This document shows positions 52,370 through 61,178 of a stretch of 64,000 nt of DNA, piece by piece (position 1 is the stretch's first letter; each line of letters begins with the position of its first letter). The notes under the pieces were generated by a model. It was not told the DNA's origin and did no database searches. It saw only the letters and a program-made list of their open reading frames with translations. The translations under genes and the position numbers were made by a program. This DNA comes from Herbiconiux ginsengi (GTDB taxonomy: Bacteria > Actinomycetota > Actinomycetes > Actinomycetales > Microbacteriaceae), in NCBI RefSeq assembly GCF_900107435.1, contig NZ_FNPZ01000004.1, positions 186,001 to 250,000 of the forward strand, given 5' to 3'.

Positions 52370-53623
52370 ATGTTCGTTTCGATCGTCAACACCCCCCGCG
52401 ACTACGCCTGGGGTTCCTCCACCGCCATCCCCGAGCTGCTCGGAACACCCGACACCGACGAGCCGCAGGCCGAGCTCTGGCTGGGCGCGCATCCGGGGAG
52501 CCCGAGTCGCGTGGTCGACACCGCGCTCACCGGGGGCGCCACCGACCTGGCTGCCTGGATCGCGGCCGACCCGGCGCGGGCGCTCGGCAAGGGCACCTCG
52601 CTGCCCTACCTGCTGAAGATCCTGGCGGCTGCGCATCCGCTCTCGCTGCAGGCCCACCCCTCGCGGGAGATCGCGCAGGAGGGCTTCGACCGTGAGAACG
52701 CGGCCGGTGTGCCGCTCGACGCGCCGCACCGCAACTACAAAGACGCGCACCACAAGCCCGAGATCATCGTGGCATTGAGCCCCACGTTCGAGGCGCTCTG
52801 CGGCTTCCGTCCGCTCGTCGAGGTGCGCGAGATCGTCGACCTGCTGGTGATGATCGACGGATCGCAGGTGGCGCCGCGCTGGGAGCTCTACGGCCCGATG
52901 GTGCACCTGCTCGAAGACTCCGTGACCGAGCACGAGACCGACGCCGAGGTGCTCGAGTCGGTGGTGGCGTGGGTGCTCGGAGGAGGTCCCGAGGTCGAGG
53001 CGCTGGTCGGGCACCTGGTGCGCACGACCGAGAAGGCGCTGCACCCGGCACACGCCCACCTCACCGATCCGTACACGCCGTCGCTCGAGACCGTGGTGCG
53101 GCTGCACGAGGAGTACCCGGGCGATCCCGGCATCATCATCTCGATCCTGCTCAACCGGGTCACGCTCACGGCCGGGCAGGCGCTCTACCTGCCGGCGGGC
53201 AACATCCACGCCTACCTGCGGGGGCTCGGTGTGGAGCTGATGGCGGCATCCGACAACGTGCTGCGGGGTGGGCTGACGCCCAAGCACATCGACGTGCCGG
53301 AGCTGCTCCAGGTGCTCGACTTCGATTCGATCGCCGTGCCGTACCTCGAGCCGACGTCGCCCGTGCCCGGCCTGCAGCTCTTCCAGCCCGACATCGACGA
53401 CTTCGTGCTCGCCCGCATCGAGGTGGGGGAGGATGTCGCCTCCGTGGCCTATCCGCCGCGGGGAGCCGCCATCGCGATCTGCATCGAGGGCTCGGTGACC
53501 CTCTCCGGTGCCACCGGCTCGATCACCCTGGAGCGCGGCGACTCCGTCTTCATCACCCCCCAGGAGGGCGAACTCACCGCCACCGGCACCGGCGTGGTGT
53601 TCCTGGCGGCTCCCGGCGAGTGA
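52370..53623 (+). CDS. manA: mannose-6-phosphate isomerase, class I
   Basis: 417 residues, the usual size for type I PMI. It interconverts fructose-6-phosphate and mannose-6-phosphate and so feeds GDP-mannose for glycans. It starts VNTPRDYAWGSSTAIPELLG; the zinc site is visible as SLQAHPS near residue 93, YKDAHHKPEIIVAL near 124-137 and PAGNIHAYLRG near 275. The C-terminal cupin-like domain (IEGSVTLSGATGSITLERGDSVFI) is complete. A GATAAT box at 52317-52322 may be its -10 element, with a 40-base leader. Its locus resembles the manA-whiB2 area of mycobacteria. Confidence 0.95.
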   Translation: MFVSIVNTPRDYAWGSSTAIPELLGTPDTDEPQAELWLGAHPGSPSRVVDTALTGGATDLAAWIAADPARALGKGTSLPYLLKILAAAHPLSLQAHPSREIAQEGFDRENAAGVPLDAPHRNYKDAHHKPEIIVALSPTFEALCGFRPLVEVREIVDLLVMIDGSQVAPRWELYGPMVHLLEDSVTEHETDAEVLESVVAWVLGGGPEVEALVGHLVRTTEKALHPAHAHLTDPYTPSLETVVRLHEEYPGDPGIIISILLNRVTLTAGQALYLPAGNIHAYLRGLGVELMAASDNVLRGGLTPKHIDVPELLQVLDFDSIAVPYLEPTSPVPGLQLFQPDIDDFVLARIEVGEDVASVAYPPRGAAIAICIEGSVTLSGATGSITLERGDSVFITPQEGELTATGTGVVFLAAPGE

Positions 53624-53631
53624 CCGCCGCG

Positions 53632-53684
53632 GGGTAGCGCGAAGTGCCGCTCGGGCACTGCTCAGGCGGCATTTCGGGCTACCC
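53632..53684. terminator. stem-loop between manA and the convergent regulator
   Basis: Arms 53632-53650 and 53666-53684 pair at 17 of 19 positions around a 15-base loop; no T-run. It probably ends both manA and the regulator transcript. Confidence 0.55.
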
Positions 53685-53693
53685 GGCGAGCCG

Positions 53694-54650
53694 TCAGGCC
53701 AGGGCGCGCACCGAGAAGGCGCGGCGGTAGGCCGCGGGGGTGGTGTTGAGGGTCTTGGCGAAGTGGTGGCGCATCACGGCGGCCGTGCCGAAGCCACTCT
53801 CGGCCGCCACGCCGTCGAGGCTCAGGCCGCTCTCCTCGAGCAGCATCTGCGCCCGCAGCAGCCGCTGACGGTTGAGCCAGGCGCCCGGAGTGGCCCCGAG
53901 GTCGGCCTTGAAGCGCCGGGCGAAGGTGCGCGGCGACATCAGGGCGCGGTGCGCCAGCTCGTCGATGGTGAGCTCCTGGTCGAGGTTCTCGAGCATCCAC
54001 TCCGTCACCTCGGCGAAGGAGTCGCTCTGACTTGCCGGGATGGCGGTGGCGATGTACTGCGACTGCCCGCCGGCGCGCTGCGGGGGCACCACCATGCGGC
54101 GCGCCACCACGTTCGCGGCCGAGGCGCCGAGCTCTGTGCGGATGAGGTGCAGGCAGGCGTCGATGCCGGCGGCGGTGCCGGCGCTCGTGATGATGCGGCC
54201 GTCTTCGACGAAGAGCACGTCGGGGTCGACCTCGATGTCGGGGAAGTCGCGGGCCAGTCGCTCGGCGTGCATCCAGTGCGTCGTGGCCGAGCGACCCGAG
54301 AGCACTCCGGATTTCGCGAGGGTGAACGCGCCGCTGCAGACGCTGAGGATCCAGGCGCCGCGAGCCGCGGCATCCTGGATGACCGCGGCGATCGCCGGGT
54401 GCACCTCGCTCTCGACGTCGTGGGCCGGCACGCAGACGAGATCGGCGTCGGCCGCCGCCTCGAGGCCGTTCGGGATGACCATGTCGTAGCCCATGCTCGT
54501 GCGCACCGGGCCGGGCTCCACGGCCGCGATCGTGAAATCGAAGACCGGGCCCCCGTGCTCGCGCCGGTCGATGCCGAATGCTTCACAGACCACACCGAAC
54601 TCGAACGGGGCGACACCGGGGATGGCGAGCAGAACGACCTTCTTGAGCAT
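53694..54650 (-). CDS. GlxA-family transcriptional regulator (DJ-1/PfpI plus AraC HTH)
   Basis: 318 residues. The first ~170 form a DJ-1/PfpI-like amidotransferase fold (VVLLAIPGVAPFEFGVVCEAF, ILSVCSGAFTLAKSGVLSGR with the cysteine nucleophile-elbow position). The C-terminal ~100 are an AraC-type double helix-turn-helix: LTIDELAHRALMSPRTFARRFKADLGATPGAWLN and DGVAAESGFGTAAVMRHHFAKTLNTTPAAYRRAF. It likely responds to a small ligand; its target is unknown. The ATG follows a TATCCT box by six bases, so the message is probably leaderless. It converges on manA. Confidence 0.93.
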   Translation of the reverse strand: MLKKVVLLAIPGVAPFEFGVVCEAFGIDRREHGGPVFDFTIAAVEPGPVRTSMGYDMVIPNGLEAAADADLVCVPAHDVESEVHPAIAAVIQDAAARGAWILSVCSGAFTLAKSGVLSGRSATTHWMHAERLARDFPDIEVDPDVLFVEDGRIITSAGTAAGIDACLHLIRTELGASAANVVARRMVVPPQRAGGQSQYIATAIPASQSDSFAEVTEWMLENLDQELTIDELAHRALMSPRTFARRFKADLGATPGAWLNRQRLLRAQMLLEESGLSLDGVAAESGFGTAAVMRHHFAKTLNTTPAAYRRAFSVRALA

Positions 54651-54656
54651 GATGGC

Positions 54657-54662
54657 AGGATA
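54657..54662 (-). promoter_or_regulatory. leaderless -10 box for the GlxA-type regulator
   Basis: TATCCT on the minus strand ends six bases before ATG 54650. Confidence 0.5.
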
Positions 54663-54754
54663 TCGACGATCGGGCAGAAAAGTCCAGGTGAACTGGTGGC
54701 TCCCTCGCCGTGTCGTAACCCTCCAGGCTCGGTTGAGGGTTTACGATCTGCGAC

Positions 54755-54783
54755 TTGACGTGAGCGAACTACAACGGTGTAAT
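54755..54783 (+). promoter_or_regulatory. whiB promoter, near-consensus -35/-10
   Basis: TTGACG (54755-54760), a 17-base spacer and TGTAAT (54778-54783): the best sigma-70-type promoter in the window. The transcript should start near 54790 and carry a leader of about 48 bases to ATG 54838, unlike the many leaderless genes here. Confidence 0.65.
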
Positions 54784-54837
54784 TAGGGAACGGGGATTTC
54801 GGCAGGTCGCAGACTGGTTCAGAGGGTGGAGCGTGAT

Positions 54838-55158
54838 ATGGCAATGTCAGACTATCGCTCGGGCGTTCCGGATGACTGGTTCGTCGATCCGGTCAATCTG
54901 GGCGTTCCGGGAGTACGGCAGCCCGTAGCTGACGAGAATCCGCTCGCCTGGCAGGCGGATTCGCTCTGTGCGCAGACCGATCCCGAGGCCTTCTTCCCGG
55001 AAAAGGGTGGATCGACTCGCGATGCCAAGCGCATCTGCACCACCTGCGAGGTGAAGGCCCAGTGCCTCGAATACGCACTGGCCAACGACGAGCGTTTCGG
55101 CATCTGGGGCGGCCTTTCAGAGCGCGAGCGTCGCAAGCTCCGCAAGAAAGCCGTATAG
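54838..55158 (+). CDS. whiB: WhiB family iron-sulfur transcriptional regulator
   Basis: 106 residues from ATG 54838, with GGAG six bases upstream (GTG 54826 is possible). The four cluster cysteines are Cys44, Cys67, Cys70 and Cys76 (C-X22-C-X2-C-X5-C). The G-[IV]-WGG turn (FGIWGGLSERERRKLRKK) and the basic tail complete the Wbl pattern. Wbl proteins hold a 4Fe-4S cluster and bind sigma factor to control cell division and envelope genes. Its place near manA, a large GT and DUF3499 recalls mycobacterial whiB2, so it is probably the WhiB2/WhmD orthologue. Confidence 0.95.
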   Translation: MAMSDYRSGVPDDWFVDPVNLGVPGVRQPVADENPLAWQADSLCAQTDPEAFFPEKGGSTRDAKRICTTCEVKAQCLEYALANDERFGIWGGLSERERRKLRKKAV

Positions 55159-55386
55159 GCCCCTTGCTGGTCGTGCACGCCGCCGCTTCTGCAGCGTGCC
55201 TTGCGGTTGGTTCGAGGGTGCCGATGGCCTCGGGCGCTCTCACCGCAGAGCGCGACGCGCACGTCGCGGCGTTCTGATCACGCGAGGTTCTGACCCCGAG
55301 ATCGACGTGCGCGTGGGCCTTCACACGCGATTCATAGGAACCTCGGCACGCCGGGGTGGTCGCCCGTGAATGGGCGGGGTGGCCTT

Positions 55387-55392
55387 TAGAGT
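55387..55392 (+). promoter_or_regulatory. leaderless -10 box for the giant glycosyltransferase
   Basis: TAGAGT is followed by seven bases and ATG 55400. It decides for ATG 55400 over the in-frame ATG at 55370, which lies upstream of the box. Confidence 0.45.
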
Positions 55393-55399
55393 CGTTGCG

Positions 55400-58300
55400 A
55401 TGCACGCCCGAGTCACTGCCGTCCTCGTCGCCTCGAACGGAGCCGACCATCTTCCGCGAACCCTCGAGGCGATCGCGGCGCAGACCAGAGCCCCGGATGC
55501 GCTGGTCGTCGTCGACTGCGCGTCGAGCGACAACACGGCCGCCCTGCTCGCCGCCGCCCTGCCCACGCGCTTCATCTCGGCATCCACCCGCCTGAGCTTC
55601 GGCACCGCCATCTCACACGCCCTCGGTGTGGCACCGCCACCGACCTCCGAGAACGAGTGGCTCTGGCTGCTCGCCCACGATTCCGCTCCTGGCCCCGACG
55701 CGCTGGCCGCCCTGCTCGCCGCGGTCGAGGTCAATCCCTCGGTCGCCGCCGCCGGCCCGAAGCAGACGGAGTGGGACGACACCGACTACATCGCCGAGTT
55801 CGGTGAGACGATCACCCAGTTCGGCGCCAGCGTGCCGCTGGTCGAGACCGAACTCGACCAGGCCCAGCACGATCGGATGAGCGACGTGCTCGCGATGGGC
55901 GCCGCCGGTCTGCTGGTGCGCCACACCGTGTGGAACGAGGTGGGCGGTTTTGATCCGGCCCTCCCCACCGCCGACAACGCGCTCGACTTCTCCATCCGCG
56001 TGCGTCTGGCCGGCCACCGGGTGCTCGCGGTTCCTGCTGCCCGGCTCGCCACCGACGGCGACGGGTTCTCCGGCCCGGGCCGCTCCATCCGGGGCGGTGC
56101 GCGTCGCAAGCGACAGACCGCTCGTCGCGCCGCTCAGCTGCACCGCCGCCTGGTCTACGCACCCCCGTTCGCCGTGGTGTTCCACTGGCTCTCCTTGGTG
56201 CCGCTCGCGATCGTGCGGTCGATCTTCCAACTCGTGCGCAAGCAGCCGGGCGCCATCGGCGGCGAGTTCGCCGCGGCGTTCAAGACCGCGTTCGGCTCGA
56301 AGATCCGGGAATCCCGGCGCCGGCTTAAAGCGTCGAAGCGGGTGGGCTGGAAGGCGATCGCTCCGCTCCGGATGCCCGGAGACGAGATCCGCCGCCGCCG
56401 CTCGCTGCAGCGGGAGATCGCCCTCACCTACCTGCGCGGCTCGCGTGACCGCATCCAGTTCATCTCCAGCGGCGGCGTGGCGACGGTCGTGGTCGTCGCC
56501 TTGATCGGCTTCGTGCTCTTCCTTCCCGTGTTCGGCGCCGTCGCGATGACGGGCGGTGGCGCCCTGCCGCTCGAGACCACGGTCGCCGGGCTGTGGGCAC
56601 AGATCGGCACCGGGTTCCGCGACATCGGCCTCGGTTTCGTGGGGGCGGCCGATCCGTTCGCCGCGGTGCTGGCCGTGCTCGGCTCGATCACCTTCTGGTC
56701 GCCGAGCTTCGCCATCGTGTGCCTCTACCTCTTCGCTCTGCCGTTGGCCGCCCTGGCTGCCTGGTTCTGTGCCGCCCACCTCACCGAGCGGCCGCTCCTG
56801 CGCGCCATCGCCGCCGTGCTCTGGGTGCTCGCGCCGCCGTTCCTCGGCGCCCTCGACTCCGGCATGATCGGGCCGGTGCTCGCGCACTTGCTCCTACCGT
56901 GGCTCGTGCTCGCGGGCCTTGCGGCGCCGAAGTCGTGGTCGGCGTCGGCCATGGCGTCGATCCTGTTCGCCGCCGTGCTGGCGGTGGCGCCGTCGCTGTG
57001 GCCGGCGCTCCTCATCATCTGGCTGGTGGGCACCATCGCGAGCCGGCGCAACGTGGCTCGGCTGATCGGCATCCCGATCCCCGCCCTGGTGCTGTTCGGC
57101 CCGTTGATGTGGAACCAGTTCCAGCGCGGCACGCCGCTCGCCATCCTCGCCGACCCCGGGCTGCCGAACTGGCGTCCGCAGGTTCCGGTGCTCGATCTGC
57201 TCATCGGACTGCCGCAGACCGGCCTCGCCGGCTGGGAGTCGGTGGCCGGCACGGTCGGCATCGACGCGAGTGTGGTGCTGCTCGTGGTGGGCCTGCTCGC
57301 CGTGCCGCTCGGCCTGCTCGCCCTCGCCTCGCTCTTCCTCCCCGGCTCCTACCGCGCCGTGTTCGCGGTGGGAACGGCCATCCTGGGATTCATCACCGCG
57401 GTCGCGGCGGGTCAGCTCGCCCTGGCGACGAGCGGATCGCAGGCGATCACCATCTGGCCCGGCTCCGGGCTCAGCCTCTACTGGATGGGTCTGGTCGGCG
57501 CCGCGCTGTTCGGCCTCGCCGCCCTTCCGCGGTTCGCCGGTCTGCCGGCCGTCGTCGCGTCTGTGGCCATCGCCGTGCTCGCCCTCCCCATGGCGCTCGG
57601 GGTTCTGCTCGGCACCGCCGAGGTCGTCCCGGGCAACGGGCGGTCGCTGCCCGCCTACGTCACCGCCGAGGCGTCGAGCACACCGCGCGTCGGAACGCTC
57701 CTCCTGCAGCCGCAGGCCGACGGCGGCCTCGGCGCCGGCATCGTGCACGGTGCGGGCGCCACCCTCGACCAGCAGTCGACGCTGGCGTCGACCTCGGCCT
57801 TCGCCGGGGTGACCGATGACGATCGCGCCGCTCTCGCCACGCTCAGCGGCAACGCGGCGAGCGTGGGCACAGCCGACATCGCGGACACGCTCACCGACCT
57901 CGGTGTGGCGTTCGTGCTGCTCCAACCCGCCACCCCCACCCAGACCGGACCGGATGCGGACGCCATCGCGGCCCGCACGTCGAAGTCGCTGAACAGCAAC
58001 GCGCAACTGACCTTCATCGGCAAGACGACTGTCGGCGAGCTCTGGCAGGTGGCCGGGCAGGAGACGCCCGCGAGTCTTCCGGCCCCGGTTCCCACCAACA
58101 CCGGCACGCCCCTCGGAGTGCTCGTGCTCGTCATCCAGGGCTTCGTGTTCGCCGTGGCCCTGCTGCTCGCGCTGCCGGCAGGCCGGCTCCAGGTGCAGGG
58201 CAACCGGGCCGTCAGCACCACGGCGCACGTCGCGGCGGCCGACTCGGTCATGGAGGAGCTGGCCGAGGAGAAGGTCGACGAGTTCGACGACGACGAGGCG

Positions 58301-58918
58301 GTGGGCGAGGAGCCCGAGCTGCTCGAGGTCGTGGAGGAGCAGGACGTGCTGGCCGCGGAGGCGGGCGCCGCAGCTGCAGCCGCTGCTGCCGCGACGAGAG
58401 ACGGCGAGGATGACGCGGTCCTGCCTGCTGACGAGGTGCCCGCCGCCGAGGAGGCCGTCGTCGCTGATGGGAACGTCGAGGTCGAGGTGCAGCCCGAGGT
58501 CGAGTCCGAAACGCTTCCCGCCGACGGAGACACCGATGCGGTGGCCGAGGCCGGCCACGCCGCCGCGGTCGCTTCGGGGCCGTCCGCCGACGCCGACGCC
58601 GATGGTCGCGGCGCCGAGGGTGACGCCGACGGTGACGCGGTGAACGACGAGCCCGAGCCGGCCGGGGTCGATCCGCAGATCGAGACCGCCGGTCCCGGCG
58701 ATCCGGCCGCCGCTCCGAGCTCCGTCCCGCCCACGCCGGCCGTCGAGGCCGACGAGCAGGCCGAACCCGCGGCGTCCGAAGAGACGGCCGCGCACCCCGC
58801 ACCCGCCGGCATCAGCCCGGAGATCGACGACTACGACCCCAACGACGAGACGGTGATCAGCGTCCGCGACGCGATCGACCGCGACGAGAACGAGAAGGGC
58901 GGCACCGATGGCCGCTAA
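55400..58918 (+). CDS. giant membrane glycosyltransferase (GT2 + multi-TM + acidic tail)
   Basis: 1,172 residues from ATG 55400. Residues 1 to about 240 are a GT2 domain: VTAVLVASNGADHLPRTLEAI, LVVVDCASSDNTAAL, WLLAHDSAPGPDALAALL and LLVRHTVWNEVGGFDPAL. From about 354 to 940 there are roughly a dozen hydrophobic segments with long outer loops, like GT-C or DUF-type envelope proteins. The last ~220 residues are acidic low-complexity (EELAEEKVDEFDDDEAVGEE, an Ala run, many Asp/Glu). Orthologous fusions sit beside whiB2 in Microbacteriaceae, from memory of the family. It probably assembles an essential wall glycan. The next gene overlaps it by 11 bases. Confidence 0.85.
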   Translation: MHARVTAVLVASNGADHLPRTLEAIAAQTRAPDALVVVDCASSDNTAALLAAALPTRFISASTRLSFGTAISHALGVAPPPTSENEWLWLLAHDSAPGPDALAALLAAVEVNPSVAAAGPKQTEWDDTDYIAEFGETITQFGASVPLVETELDQAQHDRMSDVLAMGAAGLLVRHTVWNEVGGFDPALPTADNALDFSIRVRLAGHRVLAVPAARLATDGDGFSGPGRSIRGGARRKRQTARRAAQLHRRLVYAPPFAVVFHWLSLVPLAIVRSIFQLVRKQPGAIGGEFAAAFKTAFGSKIRESRRRLKASKRVGWKAIAPLRMPGDEIRRRRSLQREIALTYLRGSRDRIQFISSGGVATVVVVALIGFVLFLPVFGAVAMTGGGALPLETTVAGLWAQIGTGFRDIGLGFVGAADPFAAVLAVLGSITFWSPSFAIVCLYLFALPLAALAAWFCAAHLTERPLLRAIAAVLWVLAPPFLGALDSGMIGPVLAHLLLPWLVLAGLAAPKSWSASAMASILFAAVLAVAPSLWPALLIIWLVGTIASRRNVARLIGIPIPALVLFGPLMWNQFQRGTPLAILADPGLPNWRPQVPVLDLLIGLPQTGLAGWESVAGTVGIDASVVLLVVGLLAVPLGLLALASLFLPGSYRAVFAVGTAILGFITAVAAGQLALATSGSQAITIWPGSGLSLYWMGLVGAALFGLAALPRFAGLPAVVASVAIAVLALPMALGVLLGTAEVVPGNGRSLPAYVTAEASSTPRVGTLLLQPQADGGLGAGIVHGAGATLDQQSTLASTSAFAGVTDDDRAALATLSGNAASVGTADIADTLTDLGVAFVLLQPATPTQTGPDADAIAARTSKSLNSNAQLTFIGKTTVGELWQVAGQETPASLPAPVPTNTGTPLGVLVLVIQGFVFAVALLLALPAGRLQVQGNRAVSTTAHVAAADSVMEELAEEKVDEFDDDEAVGEEPELLEVVEEQDVLAAEAGAAAAAAAAATRDGEDDAVLPADEVPAAEEAVVADGNVEVEVQPEVESETLPADGDTDAVAEAGHAAAVASGPSADADADGRGAEGDADGDAVNDEPEPAGVDPQIETAGPGDPAAAPSSVPPTPAVEADEQAEPAASEETAAHPAPAGISPEIDDYDPNDETVISVRDAIDRDENEKGGTDGR

Positions 58919-60341
58919 GCGCAGAATCCTCGCCACCGGCGCCCGTGTCGTCACCGGCGTCGTGGTGGCCGCGGTCGCGGTCGTCGTGGCCGGCACGGCC
59001 TTGGCGGTGCCGCTTCCCTCGGTCACGGCGACGCCCGCCTCCTTCACGGTCGATCCGGCGCCCGCCGAGTCGGTGCGCGCCTGCACCGGCCCCCTGGTGC
59101 GACTCTCCGACGACACGGGCCAGGATGCGACCGCCATCTCGAGCGTGGGATCCGCGACCGTCATCGCGTCGTCGACGCAAGGCGCCGAGGTGCTCGAGCG
59201 CAGCGCTCTGGCCTCACCCGACGACATCGTGTCGGCCGACGGCACCGCGCCTGCCCGCATCGCGCTGCCCGCCGATGCCGGAGCGGATGCGCTGTTCGCG
59301 GCCGTGCAGTCGCAGACCATCGCGAACGGAGACCTCGTCGGTTTCGCCGCGACAGCGTGTGGGGAAGCCGACTCCGACAGCTGGCTCGTGGCCGGCGCGA
59401 CGACCGTCGGGCGCACCAGTTTCGTGGTGCTCTCGAACCCCGGCGACGTCGCTGCCGTCGTCGATCTCACGATCTACGGCGACGCAGGCGTCGTCGAGTC
59501 ACCGGGCGCCAAGAACCTCGACGTGCCCGCCCGCTCGACACGCATCCTGTCGCTGGCCGGTCTCGCTCCCGATCTCTCCGATCCGGTGATCCACGTGCAG
59601 ACGAGTGTCGGCGCGGTCACCGCGGCCGTGCAACAGAGCGTCGTGCGCGGTCTCGAACCCGGCGGAGTCGAGATGGCCGGGCCCACCAGCGGTCCGGCGA
59701 CCACGCAGACCATCGCCGGCGTGCAGGTCGCCGGCACGTCGACCATCGCCGAACGGCTCGGCGACCCCGATGCCTCCGACCTGCAGAGCGTGCTGCGGAT
59801 GTTCGTGCCCGGCGACACCCCCGCATCCGTCACCGTGCGCATCGCTGAGGAGAAGACGGGCGGAGCGCAGTCGGAATACCAGGTGGGGCTCACGCCGCAG
59901 GTGGTGACCGAGTTCCCGCTCCAGGACATCCCCGACGGCATCTACACCGTCGAGATCGAGAGCGATCAGCCCCTGGTGGCCGGCGCCCGCACCTCGACCA
60001 TCGGGAACGGCGTTCTCGATTTCGCCTGGTACCAGGCGGTGCAGCCGCTGGATCCGTCGTTCTTCGTGGCGACCGCCGACGGTTCGAACCCACGGCTGCA
60101 CATCGTGAACACCACAGGCGCCGACGTCACGCTCACCCTCACCACGACCACCGGTGTCGTGAATGACGTCACCATCGTGCCCGGCGTCCGCTACGTGCCG
60201 TTGACGGCCGGAGAGTCGTACACCGTCACCAGCTCGGCGCCCGTCTCGGCGGCGGTCACCTACTTCCAGCCCGGGTCCTCGTCGTCGTTCCCGATCGTGT
60301 CGCCGAGTCCGGCGGCGTCATCGATCGTCGTCTACCCGTAG
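58908..60341 (+). CDS. DUF5719 family secreted/membrane-anchored protein
   Basis: 477 residues; the ATG lies inside the end of the giant glycosyltransferase, so the two are translationally coupled. One N-terminal hydrophobic segment (VVTGVVVAAVAVVVAGTALAV) acts as signal or anchor. The rest is beta-rich and predicted outside: FVVLSNPGDVAAVVDLTIYGDAGVVE, VPARSTRILSLAGLAPDL, VTAAVQQSVVRGLEPGGVE. This matches the DUF5719 family found in actinobacteria after such GT genes; function unknown. It may assist the glycosyltransferase in the periplasm-like space. Confidence 0.87.
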   Translation: MAAKRRILATGARVVTGVVVAAVAVVVAGTALAVPLPSVTATPASFTVDPAPAESVRACTGPLVRLSDDTGQDATAISSVGSATVIASSTQGAEVLERSALASPDDIVSADGTAPARIALPADAGADALFAAVQSQTIANGDLVGFAATACGEADSDSWLVAGATTVGRTSFVVLSNPGDVAAVVDLTIYGDAGVVESPGAKNLDVPARSTRILSLAGLAPDLSDPVIHVQTSVGAVTAAVQQSVVRGLEPGGVEMAGPTSGPATTQTIAGVQVAGTSTIAERLGDPDASDLQSVLRMFVPGDTPASVTVRIAEEKTGGAQSEYQVGLTPQVVTEFPLQDIPDGIYTVEIESDQPLVAGARTSTIGNGVLDFAWYQAVQPLDPSFFVATADGSNPRLHIVNTTGADVTLTLTTTTGVVNDVTIVPGVRYVPLTAGESYTVTSSAPVSAAVTYFQPGSSSSFPIVSPSPAASSIVVYP

Positions 60342-60392
60342 CCGCGGCTGGGTGGACGCGGCGAGCCGGGAGCGGAACGCCGATGGCGTCGA

Positions 60393-60833
60393 TCAGAAGT
60401 GACGGAACCGGTCGGGCGCCAAGTCCCACGGATCTTTTCCGAGCAGTTCGGCCACCGCCCGGAAGACGCACGACTCGATCGCGAGCCGGCGGTGCACCTC
60501 GTCGTCGCGGTGCAGGCGCGACATCCGTTCGATCGGAAGACGGAACATGATCACGCGGTTCTTCGTCACCGACCAGCGGTCGACGTGATCGGGCGAGCCG
60601 AAGCTGCCGAACGGCATCGTCGCCACCTCGAAGCTGACGTTGGCCAGTTCGTTCGGCCACACGCTTCTCAGGTATTCGGCGGTGGAGGCGACGGTCTGAT
60701 CGAACAGGTCGATGCGTGAGCGCAAGAACGGCAGATGCGGGCCCGCCACCGAGGAGCGCAGGTCGCGCCCGTGCCGGTTGCGGGTGCGGGCCCGGATCGT
60801 CGCCGAACGCGGAGTCCTGCGTGAACGAGCCAT
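60393..60833 (-). CDS. Rv3259-like 'metallopeptidase family' protein, no HExxH seen
   Basis: 146 residues with a basic start (RRTPRSATIRARTRNRHGRD). The body, PHLPFLRSRIDLFDQTVASTAEYLR, then VIMFRLPIERMSRLH and a final ESCVFRAVAELLGKDPWDLAPDRF, matches a small actinobacterial family labelled metallopeptidase in annotation and located near whiB2/manA. I cannot find the HExxH zinc motif, so catalysis is doubtful. The ATG is six bases from a TAGACT box. It is divergent from the DUF3499 gene by 79 bases, as in related genomes. Confidence 0.75.
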   Translation of the reverse strand: MARSRRTPRSATIRARTRNRHGRDLRSSVAGPHLPFLRSRIDLFDQTVASTAEYLRSVWPNELANVSFEVATMPFGSFGSPDHVDRWSVTKNRVIMFRLPIERMSRLHRDDEVHRRLAIESCVFRAVAELLGKDPWDLAPDRFRHF

Positions 60834-60839
60834 GCGTCA

Positions 60840-60845
60840 AGTCTA
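60840..60845 (-). promoter_or_regulatory. leaderless -10 box for 60393-60833
   Basis: TAGACT on the minus strand ends six bases before ATG 60833. Confidence 0.5.
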
Positions 60846-60899
60846 CGGCTGCACCGCGACACGGGATGAGCGTGAGCGGGTGCCGACCAGGTGCGCGGT

Positions 60900-60905
60900 T
60901 AGGCT
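60900..60905 (+). promoter_or_regulatory. leaderless -10 box for the DUF3499 gene
   Basis: TAGGCT is followed by seven bases and ATG 60913. Confidence 0.45.
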
Positions 60906-60912
60906 GGAACGG

Positions 60913-61116
60913 ATGACGAACAGGGAATGCTCGCGGCCCTCGTGCCGCGGTGAGGCCACCACGACCCTCACTTACGACTACGCCGATTCACTGATCGTCG
61001 TCGGTCCGCTGAGCCCGCTGCCCGAGCCGCACAGCTACGACCTCTGTGAGCGGCACACCGATCGGCTCTCGGCCCCGCAGGGCTGGCAGGTCATGCGTCA
61101 CGCCTACGTCGACTGA
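60913..61116 (+). CDS. DUF3499 family protein
   Basis: 67 residues from ATG 60913; upstream in-frame codons are not conserved-looking and precede the promoter. The family pattern is complete: CSRPSCRGEATTTLTYDYADSLIVVGPLS, then PEPHSYDLCERHTDRLSAPQGWQVMR. The CxxxxC pair plus CERH could bind zinc. DUF3499 is an actinobacterial marker of unknown role, usually adjacent to the gene above and to mannose metabolism genes. In many relatives a phosphomannomutase gene follows; here ahcY follows instead. Confidence 0.92.
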   Translation: MTNRECSRPSCRGEATTTLTYDYADSLIVVGPLSPLPEPHSYDLCERHTDRLSAPQGWQVMRHAYVD

Positions 61117-61178
61117 GGTTCTCCCGCAGCTGAGCGTGCGCTCGTCACGGGGCGGGCGGGGTCTGCGAGAATGGTGCC

